Source: Hymenobacter polaris (GTDB taxonomy: Bacteria; Bacteroidota; Bacteroidia; Cytophagales; Hymenobacteraceae). From it: 64,000 bases of DNA. Shown in pieces: positions 34,147 through 41,773 of the stretch; the stretch's first letter is position 1, and the number at the start of each line of letters is the position of its first letter. A model generated the notes under the pieces. The model did not search any database and was not told the DNA's origin. It saw only the letters and a program-made list of their open reading frames with translations. Position numbers and translations under genes: made by a program. The DNA is taken from positions 1,674,001 to 1,738,000 of the forward strand of contig NZ_JABBGH010000001.1 in NCBI RefSeq assembly GCF_012927305.1, read 5' to 3'.

Positions 34147-34554
34147 TTATTGTTTTACTTCCTGGCAAAGCTCCACCAATACGCCGCCGGCGCTTTTGGG
34201 GTGCACAAAGCACACCAGCTTGTTGTCAGCGCCGCGCTTAGGGTGCTCGTTTAATAGCACGAAGCCTTCGGCGCGCAGCCGTGCCATTTCGGCCTCGATA
34301 TCATCGACTTCAAAAGCGACGTGGTGAATACCCTCGGGCTTCTTTTCCAGGAACTTGCTGATGGCGCTGTCGGGGCTGGTGCCGGCCAGCAGCTCAATTT
34401 TGGAGCCGCCGACCTGGAAGAAAACTGTATCAACAGCTTCACTAACAACGTGCTCGGTTTTGTAGGGTGGCTGACCCAGCAGGCGGGTGTAGAGGGCGGT
34501 GGCGGCGGGCAGGTCGCGCACGGCCAGGCCCAGGTGTTCGAGGTTGGTAAGCAT
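34147..34554 (-). CDS. mce: Methylmalonyl-CoA epimerase
   Basis: 135 residues, a VOC-fold protein. Two beta-alpha-beta halves: LEHLGLAVRDLPAATALYTR and GIHHVAFEVDDIEAEMARLR. Metal ligands expected in the family are His7, the Gln of FFQVGGSKIELL, His in GIHHVAF, and Glu in VLVELCQ; all are visible. It interconverts the (R)- and (S)-forms of methylmalonyl-CoA between propionyl-CoA carboxylase and the mutase. No mutase subunit lies nearby. The convergent neighbour is separated only by a palindromic element. Confidence 0.93.
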   Translation of the reverse strand: MLTNLEHLGLAVRDLPAATALYTRLLGQPPYKTEHVVSEAVDTVFFQVGGSKIELLAGTSPDSAISKFLEKKPEGIHHVAFEVDDIEAEMARLRAEGFVLLNEHPKRGADNKLVCFVHPKSAGGVLVELCQEVKQ

Positions 34555-34754
34555 AGGGCAGGGAACTGGCCGGGCCAGCGCGGCAAAGCTACTGGCCCGC
34601 CGCGCTGGCCTAGGGGTGCTTGAATCGGCAAATCGGTTTTAAGCAGATACTCGCTATTTTTGCGGATTCTCAAAAACTGTTTAGGCCAAAATTCTGTTTC
34701 TCCCCCAAGCAACAAGTACATTTAGCCTCAACTAGCTATTTACCGCCGAGCACC

Positions 34755-35969
34755 ATGCTAAAGCTACCCATTTATCTGGACAATAATGCCACTACGCCGC
34801 TCGACCCGCGCGTGCTGGAGGCCATGATGCCCTACCTCACGGATGTGTTTGGCAACGCCGCCTCGCGCAACCACCCCTTCGGCTGGGCGGCTGAGGAAGG
34901 GGTAGACTACGCCCGCGAGCAAATCAGCCAGCTCATCAACTGCGACCCGAAGGAAATCATCTTCACCAGCGGCGCCACCGAGAGCGACAACCTGGGCATC
35001 AAAGGGGTGTTTGAGATGTATAGCCAGCGCGGCAACCACGTCATCACCACCACCACCGAGCACAAGGCCGTGCTTGATACCTGCAAGCACATTGAGAAGC
35101 TTGGCGGCAAGGTCACTTACCTGCCCGTCAACGAGCAGGGCCTCATCAGCCTGGAGGAGCTGGAAGCGGCTATGACGCCCCAGACCATCCTGGTGACCAT
35201 CATGTACGGCAACAACGAGACGGGCACCATCCAGCCCATCCGCGAAATTGCCGCCATCGCCCACAAGCACGGCGCCCTGTTCATGACCGATGGCACCCAG
35301 GCCGTGGGTAAGATTCCGGTGGACGTGCTGGCCGATGGCATCGACCTGATGGCCTTCACGGCCCACAAGATGTACGGCCCCAAGGGCGTGGGCGCCCTCT
35401 ACGTGCGCCGCAAGAACCCTAGGGTGAAAGTAACCGCCCAGATGGACGGTGGCGGCCACGAGCGCGGCATGCGCTCGGGCACTCTCAACGTGCCCGGCAT
35501 CGTGGGCTTCGGCAAGGCCTGCGAGCTAGCCCGCCTCGAAATGGCGGCCGACGCCGAGCGCCTAAGCAAGCTGCGCGACCAGCTCGAAAAGGAGTTGCTG
35601 ACGCTCGAAGAAAGCTACGTGAACGGCTCGGTAGAGCACCGCCTGCCGCACGTGGCCAATATCAGCTTTAAGTACGTGGAAGGCGAAGGCCTGATGATGG
35701 GCGTGAAAGACCTGGCCGTATCGAGCGGCTCGGCTTGCACCAGCGCCAGCCTCGAACCTAGCTACGTGCTGAAGGCCCTGGGCCTCAGCGACGACCTCGC
35801 CCATAGCAGCCTGCGCTTCGGCCTGAGCCGCTTCACCACCGACGAGCAAATCGACTACGCCATCAATCATGTAAAGGAGGCTGTTACTAAGCTGCGCGAG
35901 ATGTCGCCCCTGTGGGAGATGCACAAAGAAGGCATCGACCTCAACACCATCGAGTGGGCCGAACACTAG
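34755..35969 (+). CDS. iscS: Cysteine desulfurase, IscS type
   Basis: 404 residues from ATG at 34755 ([20 protein letters not shown]); 45 open codons upstream look non-coding. PLP Lys in [20 protein letters not shown]; stacking His in [13 protein letters not shown]; long catalytic loop with the active Cys in [20 protein letters not shown], the class I (IscS) layout; C-terminus [10 protein letters not shown]. It takes sulphur from cysteine and passes it to IscU for Fe-S assembly and to tRNA thiolation. iscU follows 77 bases downstream, then a SelW-like gene and iscA: an ISC set lacking HscA, HscB, ferredoxin and IscR here. Confidence 0.96.
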   Translation: MLKLPIYLDNNATTPLDPRVLEAMMPYLTDVFGNAASRNHPFGWAAEEGVDYAREQISQLINCDPKEIIFTSGATESDNLGIKGVFEMYSQRGNHVITTTTEHKAVLDTCKHIEKLGGKVTYLPVNEQGLISLEELEAAMTPQTILVTIMYGNNETGTIQPIREIAAIAHKHGALFMTDGTQAVGKIPVDVLADGIDLMAFTAHKMYGPKGVGALYVRRKNPRVKVTAQMDGGGHERGMRSGTLNVPGIVGFGKACELARLEMAADAERLSKLRDQLEKELLTLEESYVNGSVEHRLPHVANISFKYVEGEGLMMGVKDLAVSSGSACTSASLEPSYVLKALGLSDDLAHSSLRFGLSRFTTDEQIDYAINHVKEAVTKLREMSPLWEMHKEGIDLNTIEWAEH

Positions 35970-36046
35970 CCAAGTAATTAGCAATGAGCAATTGCTCGTT
36001 GTTGCTTTCCCATAAATTGCTCACTGATAATTGTTAATTAATTCCC

Positions 36047-36463
36047 ATGGCTTACTCCGATAAAGTAATCGACCACTACAGCAACCCCCGCAACGTGGGC
36101 ACGCTAGACAAAAGCAAGAAAACCGTAGGCACCGGCCTGGTTGGCGCCCCCGAGTGCGGCGACGTCATGCGCCTGCAAATCGAGGTGGACGAAACCACCA
36201 ATACCATAACCGACGCCAAGTTCAAGACCTTCGGTTGCGGCTCTGCTATCGCTTCGTCAAGCCTGGCCACCGAGTGGCTGAAAGGCAAGACCGTGGACGA
36301 GGCCCTGGCCATCGACAATATGGAGATTGTGGAGGAGCTGGCTCTGCCGCCCGTTAAGATTCACTGCTCGGTGCTGGCCGAAGATGCCATCAAGATGGCC
36401 ATCAACGATTACCGCGTGAAGAACGGCCTGCCCGCCTTGGAGTTGGAGAAGTCGCACCACTAA
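36047..36463 (+). CDS. iscU: Fe-S cluster scaffold IscU
   Basis: 138 residues. The three cluster-binding Cys are present: Cys37 with Asp39 (GAPECGDVMRLQI), Cys64 (TFGCGSAIASSSLATEW) and Cys107 (PPVKIHCSVLAEDAIKMAI). The HscA-binding LPPVK loop is kept in full (LALPPVKIH), implying that a chaperone pair exists elsewhere in the genome. It assembles [2Fe-2S] clusters with sulphur from IscS. The terminator and a palindromic element right after it separate it from the SelW-like and iscA genes, which may therefore be made separately. Confidence 0.97.
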   Translation: MAYSDKVIDHYSNPRNVGTLDKSKKTVGTGLVGAPECGDVMRLQIEVDETTNTITDAKFKTFGCGSAIASSSLATEWLKGKTVDEALAIDNMEIVEELALPPVKIHCSVLAEDAIKMAINDYRVKNGLPALELEKSHH

Positions 36464-36484
36464 GGTTCTGGTAGTTTTTTAAGA

Positions 36485-36513
36485 AGCGCCCGCTGGCTAG
36501 TCCGGCGGGCGCT
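36485..36513 (+). terminator. iscU terminator
   Basis: Stem AGCGCCCGC with complement GCGGGCGCT, 11-base loop, followed by a T-rich tract; 21 bases after the iscU stop. Confidence 0.8.
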
Positions 36514-36526
36514 TTCGCTTTTTAAT

Positions 36527-36647
36527 AGAACGTCATGCTCATCTGGCGTCCGCTTGCCGAAGCATCTCTACCGCGCCCGTTGGGCAATCGTTCAACGATG
36601 CGGTAGAGATGCTTCGGCAAGCGGACGCCAGATGAGCATGACGTTCT
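36527..36647. repeat. Long-arm variant of the GTCATGCTGAGC family, perfect 48-bp arms
   Basis: Arms 36527-36574 and 36600-36647 are exact complements. The usual core is replaced by GTCATGCTCATCTGGCGTCC then GCTTGCCGAAGCATC, i.e. an insert between the GTCATGCT edge and the GAAGCATCTCTACC part. The same insert occurs in the right arm of the copy at 53641. Confidence 0.95.
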
Positions 36648-36676
36648 TTATTGCCTATCTCTTATCCTGCCGCTTC

Positions 36677-36958
36677 ATGAAACCCACCATCACCCTCGAA
36701 TACTGCCCCAAGTGCAACTGGCTGCTGCGCTCGGCCTGGATGGCGCAGGAGCTGCTTACGACCTTCGCCGACGAGCTGCACGGCGTACTGCTGCACCCCT
36801 CCGACACCAGCGGGCGCTTCACGGTGTGGGTAGATGGGCGCGAGCTATTTGACCGCAAGGCCGCCGGCCGCTTCCCCGACATCAAGGAGTTGAAGCAGCT
36901 GGTGCGCGACGCCGTGGCGCCCGGCAAGTCCTTAGGGCACTCCGACCGGCCAGCTTAG
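36677..36958 (+). CDS. SelT/SelW/SelH (Rdx) family redox protein, Cys form
   Basis: 93 residues from ATG at 36677. Thioredoxin-like Rdx fold: ITLEYCPKCNWLLRSAWMAQ with the redox CPKC (Cys10, Cys13; the second position, often selenocysteine in eukaryotes, is plain Cys), then TTFADELHGVLLHPSDTSGR, FTVWVDGRELFDRKAAGRFP and DIKELKQLVRD. Role in bacteria unknown; the fold suggests thiol redox work. It lies between iscU and iscA, which hints at a part in Fe-S or thiol homeostasis, but the terminator and palindrome upstream mean this is only position. Confidence 0.9.
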   Translation: MKPTITLEYCPKCNWLLRSAWMAQELLTTFADELHGVLLHPSDTSGRFTVWVDGRELFDRKAAGRFPDIKELKQLVRDAVAPGKSLGHSDRPA

Positions 36959-37009
36959 CCGTGAAGGAAATTTCGCGAGTTTAGCGCTATTTAGAATCCT
37001 TCTTAGCGG

Positions 37010-37017
37010 TATCTTTG
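37010..37017 (+). promoter_or_regulatory. Candidate -7 element (TATCTTTG) for iscA
   Basis: An exact TAnnTTTG match 72 bases upstream of the iscA ATG, in a short A/T-rich stretch after the SelW-like gene. The -33 box is not clear. Confidence 0.45.
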
Positions 37018-37089
37018 TTAGGGAGCCGTGACCAGCTGCCTCGCGCAGCGGTTGCCTGTTCTTCCACGCCGTCTTTAGTTAGCAACGAT

Positions 37090-37416
37090 ATGATTACCGT
37101 TTCGGATAAGGCCAAAGCCAAGATTGAGCACCTGATACACGATGCCGAGCTGGACAGCACTTACCGCCTGCGCGCCTCGGTGGCCGGCGGCGGCTGCTCG
37201 GGCCTGAGTTACAAGCTGGATTTCGACAACGAGATGCGCCCCATGGACCAGGAGTTTGAGGATAAAGGCGTGCGCGTAGTGGTGGATATGAAGAGCTTCC
37301 TCTACCTAGCCGGCACCGAGCTTGACTTCTCGGACGGCCTCAACGGCAAAGGCTTTCAGTTTAATAACCCCAACGCCTCGCGCTCCTGCGGCTGCGGCGA
37401 GAGCTTCTCGGTATAG
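37090..37416 (+). CDS. iscA: A-type Fe-S carrier (IscA/ErpA/SufA family)
   Basis: 108 residues from ATG at 37090 (MITVSDKAKAKIEHLIHDAE). The three conserved Cys are Cys36 (VAGGGCSGLSYKLDF), Cys100 and Cys102 (NASRSCGCGESFSV). FLYLAGTELDFSDGLNGKGF matches the family middle. It carries iron or [4Fe-4S] clusters to target proteins. It cannot be split by eye into IscA, ErpA or SufA. Ends at a strong terminator shared with the converging TonB-like gene. Confidence 0.95.
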   Translation: MITVSDKAKAKIEHLIHDAELDSTYRLRASVAGGGCSGLSYKLDFDNEMRPMDQEFEDKGVRVVVDMKSFLYLAGTELDFSDGLNGKGFQFNNPNASRSCGCGESFSV

Positions 37417-37432
37417 CTACTTGCTACTTAAC

Positions 37433-37470
37433 AAAAAGGCGCTTCGCACGGCTGTGCGAAGCGCCTTTTT
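37433..37470. terminator. Bidirectional terminator between iscA and the TonB-like gene
   Basis: AAAAAGGCGCTTCGCAC with its perfect complement around a 4-base loop (GGCT); ends in five T's on both strands. Confidence 0.93.
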
Positions 37471-37478
37471 GTTGCTAC

Positions 37479-38210
37479 CTACTGCACGGGTAGTTCGGGC
37501 GGGCGGAAAGAAAACATCCACGTCAACTGTACCGGCGCGGCAGCATTGTTCTGAAAGGTGGGCAACCCTCGCACCACGCGCAGCGCCTCCTCATCGCAGC
37601 CGTAGCCTAGGCCGCGGACGATTCTGGTATCGTGCACCTCACCCGCCTCGTCCACCACGAAGCTGACCACTACCGTGCCGGTTATTTCGTGCTGGCGCGC
37701 GTCGGCGGGGTAGCGCAAATATTTTTGCACGAATTGGATGGCCTCGGTTTTGCCGCCAACCAGCTGCGGCATAGAGCTGATGTAGGTGTAATATTTATCG
37801 AAGTGGGTGCTGTCGGCGGCCGGGTCGTAGTCGCGCAGCGCAGGAATGGGTGTCGGCGTATCGGTTGTATCGGGCTGCATTACTAGCCCAAACGGGTGCG
37901 GCACCTGGGCAGTAGCATCCTCCGGGTGAAAGATGTAGCTGGGCGCCGGCTTGAGCAGCAAAGCTGCCCCTAGGGCCAGCGCCGCCACCACAGCGCTCTT
38001 TCGGCTGGTAGCGGCGCTGCCCGCTACCAGCGCCAGCAAGGCGCTCAGGGCGGCAATGGCTGCTACCCCGCCAGCCACGATAAACAGCAAGCTCCCCAGT
38101 AGCTGCGAGATGTAATTATCGGCCAGGGCGTAGCTGGGCAGCGGGCAGGCCCCTAGGGCCATTACCGGTAGCCCGTAGCGGGCAAGGCGACTAACGCGGC
38201 TTTTGCTCAT
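37479..38210 (-). CDS. TonB C-terminal domain membrane protein
   Basis: 243 residues. Two or three N-terminal membrane helices (LLGSLLFIVAGGVAAIAALS and SAVVAALALGAALLL), a Pro/Asp-rich linker, and a C-terminal TonB domain (FVQKYLRYPADARQHEITG, TVVVSFVVDEAGEVHDTRIV, CDEEALRVVRGLPTF). In Bacteroidota such proteins give proton-motive energy to TonB-dependent receptors, or act as sensors. It differs from classic TonB in having several helices and no ExbBD next to it. The murI gene lies 10 bases upstream. Confidence 0.9.
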   Translation of the reverse strand: MSKSRVSRLARYGLPVMALGACPLPSYALADNYISQLLGSLLFIVAGGVAAIAALSALLALVAGSAATSRKSAVVAALALGAALLLKPAPSYIFHPEDATAQVPHPFGLVMQPDTTDTPTPIPALRDYDPAADSTHFDKYYTYISSMPQLVGGKTEAIQFVQKYLRYPADARQHEITGTVVVSFVVDEAGEVHDTRIVRGLGYGCDEEALRVVRGLPTFQNNAAAPVQLTWMFSFRPPELPVQ

Positions 38211-38220
38211 CTAAATACAC

Positions 38221-39051
38221 TTACTCCCACAGCGGATAGTGCTCCAGCTGCACCTCCTGACCGAAGAAGATGCGGGTGCTTTCCTCGAACGAGCGCGTGA
38301 AGTCGCTGACGTAGAAGTGGTGCCTAGGGGGGGTGGGGGCGGCCGGGGCCAGCAGCTCGCGCTGCGCCAGGGCCTCGGCCACGGTGGCGGCCACCACGTC
38401 GGAGGGGTCGAGCACGGCCACCTGGCCCTGATAATAGGCTTCAATTTCGGCCTTAATGAGCGGAAAGTGGGTGCAGGCCAGCAGCAGCGCGTCGATGCCC
38501 TGTAGCGCAGGGTGCTCCAGGTAATCGCGGATAATTACCTCCGAGATGCGGTTCTCGAAATGGCCTTCCTCAATCATCGTTACGAGCAGCGGCGTAGCCA
38601 GGGCGTGCAAGTCCACCCCGCGGTCGAGCTGGTCGATTTTTTTGCGGTAGCTGTTGGAGCCTACCGTTTGCTTGGTGCCAATGAGGCCTACCGGGCGCCC
38701 AGCGTAGTGCTGGCCCACGTACTGCGACACGGGGTCTATCATGCCCACTACCAGCGCCTTGGAGCCTACGTATTCGCGCACCAGCTCGTAGGCGGCGGCG
38801 CTAGCCGAGTTGCAGGCGATGAGGATGAGCTTGCAGTGCTGGCGCAGCAACACGTCGCAAATCTTGACGGAGTAGGCCTGGATGGCGGCGGTGCTTTTCT
38901 CGCCGTAGGGCAGGTGGGCGGTGTCGCCGAAGTACACCAGCCGCTCGTGGGGCAGGCGCTGGGCCACGGCGCGGGCCACGGTGAGGCCGCCGATGCCAGA
39001 GTCGAAGATGCCAATGGGCCGGGCGGCGGGGTCGGGGGCGGGAGTCGTCAT
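38221..39051 (-). CDS. murI: Glutamate racemase
   Basis: 276 residues from ATG at 39051 (MTTPAPDPAARPIGIFDSGI); the longer frame begins at a TTG. The two catalytic Cys regions are present (LILIACNSASAAAYELV and DALLLACTHFPLIKAEIEAY), as are GIFDSGIGGLTVARAVAQ, VYFGDTAHLPYGEKS and VGLIGTKQTV. It makes D-glutamate for peptidoglycan. Its stop lies 10 bases from the start of the TonB-like gene, so they share an mRNA. Confidence 0.96.
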   Translation of the reverse strand: MTTPAPDPAARPIGIFDSGIGGLTVARAVAQRLPHERLVYFGDTAHLPYGEKSTAAIQAYSVKICDVLLRQHCKLILIACNSASAAAYELVREYVGSKALVVGMIDPVSQYVGQHYAGRPVGLIGTKQTVGSNSYRKKIDQLDRGVDLHALATPLLVTMIEEGHFENRISEVIIRDYLEHPALQGIDALLLACTHFPLIKAEIEAYYQGQVAVLDPSDVVAATVAEALAQRELLAPAAPTPPRHHFYVSDFTRSFEESTRIFFGQEVQLEHYPLWE

Positions 39052-39161
39052 AGGTGGCGGCAAAAGTGGGGCCGCGCGGGCGATACGAAGCCGGATAGCT
39101 TGCGCGGACCCAGAATAATGACTATTTTTCGCCTCGCTTTGTCGTTCAGTATTAACGCACT

Positions 39162-39395
39162 ATGAGTACGGTATTAAGAGAAATCGACCAGGCGCTGGCT
39201 GGCTACGCCGACCGGCACGGAGCCCGGCCGGTGGCGGTATATTTGGGCGTGCGCAAGTTCACGCAGCTCACCCTCGACGTGGCGCGCGAGGGGCCGCCGC
39301 CCAGCCTGAGCACCGATGCGGGCCGCCCCCTCGCCTACCGCAACCTAGAGCTGCTGCGCGACGAGGTGGACGTGGACGCGCTGCGGGTCATTTAA
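39162..39395 (+). CDS. Small hypothetical protein
   Basis: 77 residues: MSTVLREIDQALAGYADRHG, then a strand-helix part (PVAVYLGVRKFTQLTLDVAR) and an end EVDVDALRVI. No membrane helix or known family. It diverges from murI, with a T-rich leader that could carry a promoter. Coding is supported by normal codon bias and by a compact, non-repetitive protein. Confidence 0.65.
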   Translation: MSTVLREIDQALAGYADRHGARPVAVYLGVRKFTQLTLDVAREGPPPSLSTDAGRPLAYRNLELLRDEVDVDALRVI

Positions 39396-39515
39396 CTGCA
39401 GATTTAACGGATTTAACGGATTGCACAGATACGCCCGCTGCGCGGACTGGCTACGCAGGCGGCGCAGCAAGCGGGGGCCTAGGGTTACTTAGGGATGTTG
39501 AGGCGGTGAGCCCAC
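39396..39515. repeat. Short tandem repeat (ATTTAACGG) and small palindrome
   Basis: After the stop, GATTTAACGGATTTAACGGA is a 9-base unit repeated in tandem, followed by TTGCACAGAT, a phrase seen in widespread bacterial intergenic repeats (from memory). Next come CCCGCTGCGC and GGCGCAGCAAGCGGG, which can fold back on each other. No gene. Confidence 0.55.
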
Positions 39516-40043
39516 TTAGGCTGGCCGGAAGCGCTCTAGCGTAGCGATGGGCGTGTTGTTGAACTCGGCGCGGGCGTATTCGCGGTAGCCGAGTCGGGCG
39601 GCCAGGCGGCGCGAGGGCTCGTTGGCCAGGTTGATGATGCACACGGTGCGCGGCTCGGGCAGGTGGGAATCGCCCCAGGTTAGGGCGGCCCCCAGGGCCT
39701 CGGTGCCGTAGCCCTGGTTGTGCAGGCGGGGGGCGAGTATCCAGCCGGCTTCGGGGTAATGGCCCAGCGAGGGCGTGAGGACTCGCTTGAAATCAGCGAA
39801 ACCCACCGCGCCTACGAACGCGCCGGTGGCTTTTTCCTCGATGGCCCAGTAGCCGTAGCCGAGCACTGCCCACAGGCCGGCATCGCGCAGCAGCTTGGTC
39901 CACACCTCGTTCTCGGTGGCGGGCTGGCCGGTGAGGTGCTGGTAGAAGGACGGCTGCTGCCACATGGCCAGCAAGGGTGGCAGGTCGGTGGGCTGGTAGG
40001 CGCGCAGGCGCAGGCGCTCGGTTTCGAGGGTGGGGGCCGTCAT
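39516..40043 (-). CDS. GNAT acetyltransferase of the RimJ/RimL type
   Basis: 175 residues from ATG at 40043. Acetyltransf_3 landmarks: LETERLRLRAYQPTDLPPLL, GYWAIEEKATGAFVGAVGFA, PEAGWILAPRLHNQGYGTEA (acetyl-CoA loop) and CIINLANEPSRRLAARLGYR. These enzymes acetylate protein N-termini or small amines; the substrate is unknown here. The start overlaps the stop of the esterase gene as TAATG, so translation is coupled. Confidence 0.92.
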   Translation of the reverse strand: MTAPTLETERLRLRAYQPTDLPPLLAMWQQPSFYQHLTGQPATENEVWTKLLRDAGLWAVLGYGYWAIEEKATGAFVGAVGFADFKRVLTPSLGHYPEAGWILAPRLHNQGYGTEALGAALTWGDSHLPEPRTVCIINLANEPSRRLAARLGYREYARAEFNNTPIATLERFRPA

Positions 40044-40747
40044 TAGCTGCTGGGGGCTAGCAGGGGTTGCAAGGTGTGCCACACGGTGCGGGCCACCAAT
40101 TTATGGCCCTGTGGCGTGGGGTGGATGCCATCGCGCTGGTTGAGCTTGGGGTCACCGCCCACGCCTTCGAGCAGGAAGGGGATGAGGACGAGGTGGTTTT
40201 TGGTGGCCAGCTCGCCGTAGAGCCTCTTGAAATCAGCGGTGTAGGCGGGGCCCATGTTGGGTGGAATCTGCATGCCGGCCAGCACGATTTTAGCCCTAGG
40301 GCTCAGCTGGCGCACGGTGTCGATAATGGCTTGCAGGTTTTGGCGAGTGCTGCTGAGGGGCAGGCCGCGCAGGCCGTCGTTGCCGCCCAGCTCCAGCACA
40401 AAGACGCCCACCGGCTGGCGGCCCAGCACCCACTTGATGCGCGAGCGGCCCCCGGCACTGGTTTCGCCGCTCAGGCCGGCATTCACGGCCGTGTAGGGCA
40501 GGTGCAGCGAGTCGAGCCGGTCGCCGATGAGGGCCGGGTAGGCCTCGTCGGGTTCTACTCCTAGGCCGGCCGTAATGCTGTCGCCGAAGAAGAGGATGGC
40601 GTCTTTCTTTTGGGCAGTAGCTGCCGACGCGGCGGCCGTTTCGTCGGGCGCGGGGGCGGCCGTGGTGGCTTGCGAGGCCGAGTCGGACTGGCAGCCAGCG
40701 GCCAGCAAAGCCAGCAGCAGCGCGCCGGCGGGCAAAGAGAAGTTCAT
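40043..40747 (-). CDS. TesA-like SGNH lipoprotein esterase
   Basis: 234 residues. Lipoprotein signal with lipobox AAGC (LLALLAAGCQSDS). SGNH blocks: ILFFGDSITAGLGVEPDEAY (Ser), VNAGLSGETSAGGRSRI (Gly), FVLELGGNDGLRGLPL (Asn) and DGIHPTPQGHKLVARTVW (Asp, His). It is the thioesterase I/arylesterase type acting in the periplasm on acyl esters. It diverges from the YbbA/YbbP-like ABC pair at 41028, the same association as tesA-ybbA-ybbP in Escherichia coli, so the link is likely functional. Confidence 0.93.
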   Translation of the reverse strand: MNFSLPAGALLLALLAAGCQSDSASQATTAAPAPDETAAASAATAQKKDAILFFGDSITAGLGVEPDEAYPALIGDRLDSLHLPYTAVNAGLSGETSAGGRSRIKWVLGRQPVGVFVLELGGNDGLRGLPLSSTRQNLQAIIDTVRQLSPRAKIVLAGMQIPPNMGPAYTADFKRLYGELATKNHLVLIPFLLEGVGGDPKLNQRDGIHPTPQGHKLVARTVWHTLQPLLAPSS

Positions 40748-40875
40748 GAGAAGGGCGAAAGTATGGACCGCCAGGATACGTCTTTACGTTAGGAGCGTGG
40801 CGGGGTGCCGGTTTTTGAAAAAGAACGTCGTGCCGCGCCGGTGCGCAGCCTAACTGGTGCTCCCTGGCAGCTAAC

Positions 40876-40973
40876 AGAACGTCATGCCGAGCTTGCGAGG
40901 AATCTCGCCTAGGCCTCCTAGAGGTCGTTCAGCGAAGCAAGCGAGATTCCTCGCAAGCTCGGCATGACGTTCT
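40876..40973. repeat. Palindromic element, subfamily C (GTCATGCCGAGC), perfect 33-bp arms
   Basis: Arms 40876-40908 and 40941-40973 are exact complements (AGAACGTCATGCCGAGCTTG, then CGAGGAATCTCGC), with a T run after. The 32-base loop contains CGCCTAGG. Located between the divergent esterase and ABC transporter genes. Confidence 0.92.
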
Positions 40974-41027
40974 TTTTGAGAGAACGCGCACGCAACCCTG
41001 ACAACGAACAACTGACCACTATACTGC

Positions 41028-41714
41028 ATGAACAGCCTGCAAGTCGAAAACCTCACTAAAACTTACACTAGCGCCGGCCGCCAGCTCACGGTGCTGCACG
41101 AAGTCAGCTTTGCGCTGCAAGCCGGCGACACGCTGGCCATTGTAGGCCCCAGCGGCAGCGGCAAAACCACCCTCCTAGGCCTGTGCGCGGGGCTAGACCG
41201 GGCCAGCAGCGGCAGCGTGTGGCTGCAAGGCATCCAGCTCGATAAGCTGAGCGAGGACCAGCGGGCGGCGGTGCGCAACCAGCACGTGGGCTTTATTTTC
41301 CAGAACTTTCAGCTGCTGCCCACCCTCACAGCCCTCGAAAACGTGCAGGTGCCGCTGGAGCTGCGCGGCGAGCGCAACGTGGCCCGCACCGCCCAGGCCT
41401 TGCTGGCGCGCGTAGGCCTAGGCGAGCGCGGCCACCACTACCCGGCGCAGCTCTCGGGCGGCGAGCAGCAGCGCGTGAGCTTGGCCCGCGCCTTTGCCAA
41501 CCGCCCCCAAATCCTCTTCGCCGATGAGCCCACCGGCAACCTCGACCCCGACACCGGCGACACAGTGCAGCAGCTGTTGTTCGACCTGAATAAGGAAGCC
41601 GGCACCACGCTGGTGCTGGTAACGCACGACCTGGAGCTGGCCGCCAAAACCCAGCGCGTACTGCGCATGAAGGGCGGCCGCGTGGTGGAGGGCGAGGTTG
41701 CGCGGACAGCGTAG
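41028..41714 (+). CDS. ABC transporter ATP-binding subunit, YbbA/LolD type
   Basis: 228 residues. Walker A IVGPSGSGKTTLLGLCAGLD; Q loop FIFQNFQLLPTLTALENVQV; signature AQLSGGEQQRVSLARAFA; Walker B ILFADEPTGNLD; H loop LVLVTHDLELAAKTQ. This is the LolD/MacB/FtsE branch, whose members work with FtsX-like permeases to move lipids or envelope molecules. The permease gene follows 59 bases downstream. The divergent TesA-like gene identifies this as the YbbA type. Confidence 0.95.
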   Translation: MNSLQVENLTKTYTSAGRQLTVLHEVSFALQAGDTLAIVGPSGSGKTTLLGLCAGLDRASSGSVWLQGIQLDKLSEDQRAAVRNQHVGFIFQNFQLLPTLTALENVQVPLELRGERNVARTAQALLARVGLGERGHHYPAQLSGGEQQRVSLARAFANRPQILFADEPTGNLDPDTGDTVQQLLFDLNKEAGTTLVLVTHDLELAAKTQRVLRMKGGRVVEGEVARTA

Positions 41715-41745
41715 CCCAGCCCTAGGGCTCATTATTAGTCGATAG

Positions 41746-41764
41746 GCGGACTGCAAGTCTGCGC
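41746..41764. repeat. Short palindrome GCGGACTGCAAGTCTGCGC
   Basis: A nearly perfect 19-base palindrome just upstream of the permease start. It shares GACTTGCAGTCC with 46468-46480 on the other strand, and the GCGGACT...AGTCCGC theme with the palindrome at 46530: a second, short family. Confidence 0.6.
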
Positions 41765-41773
41765 AACACATCT

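Noticed and set aside
36677-36958. Selenoprotein with in-frame UGA
   Set aside because: The redox motif is CPKC with two ordinary Cys codons; no UGA or SECIS-like structure was seen.
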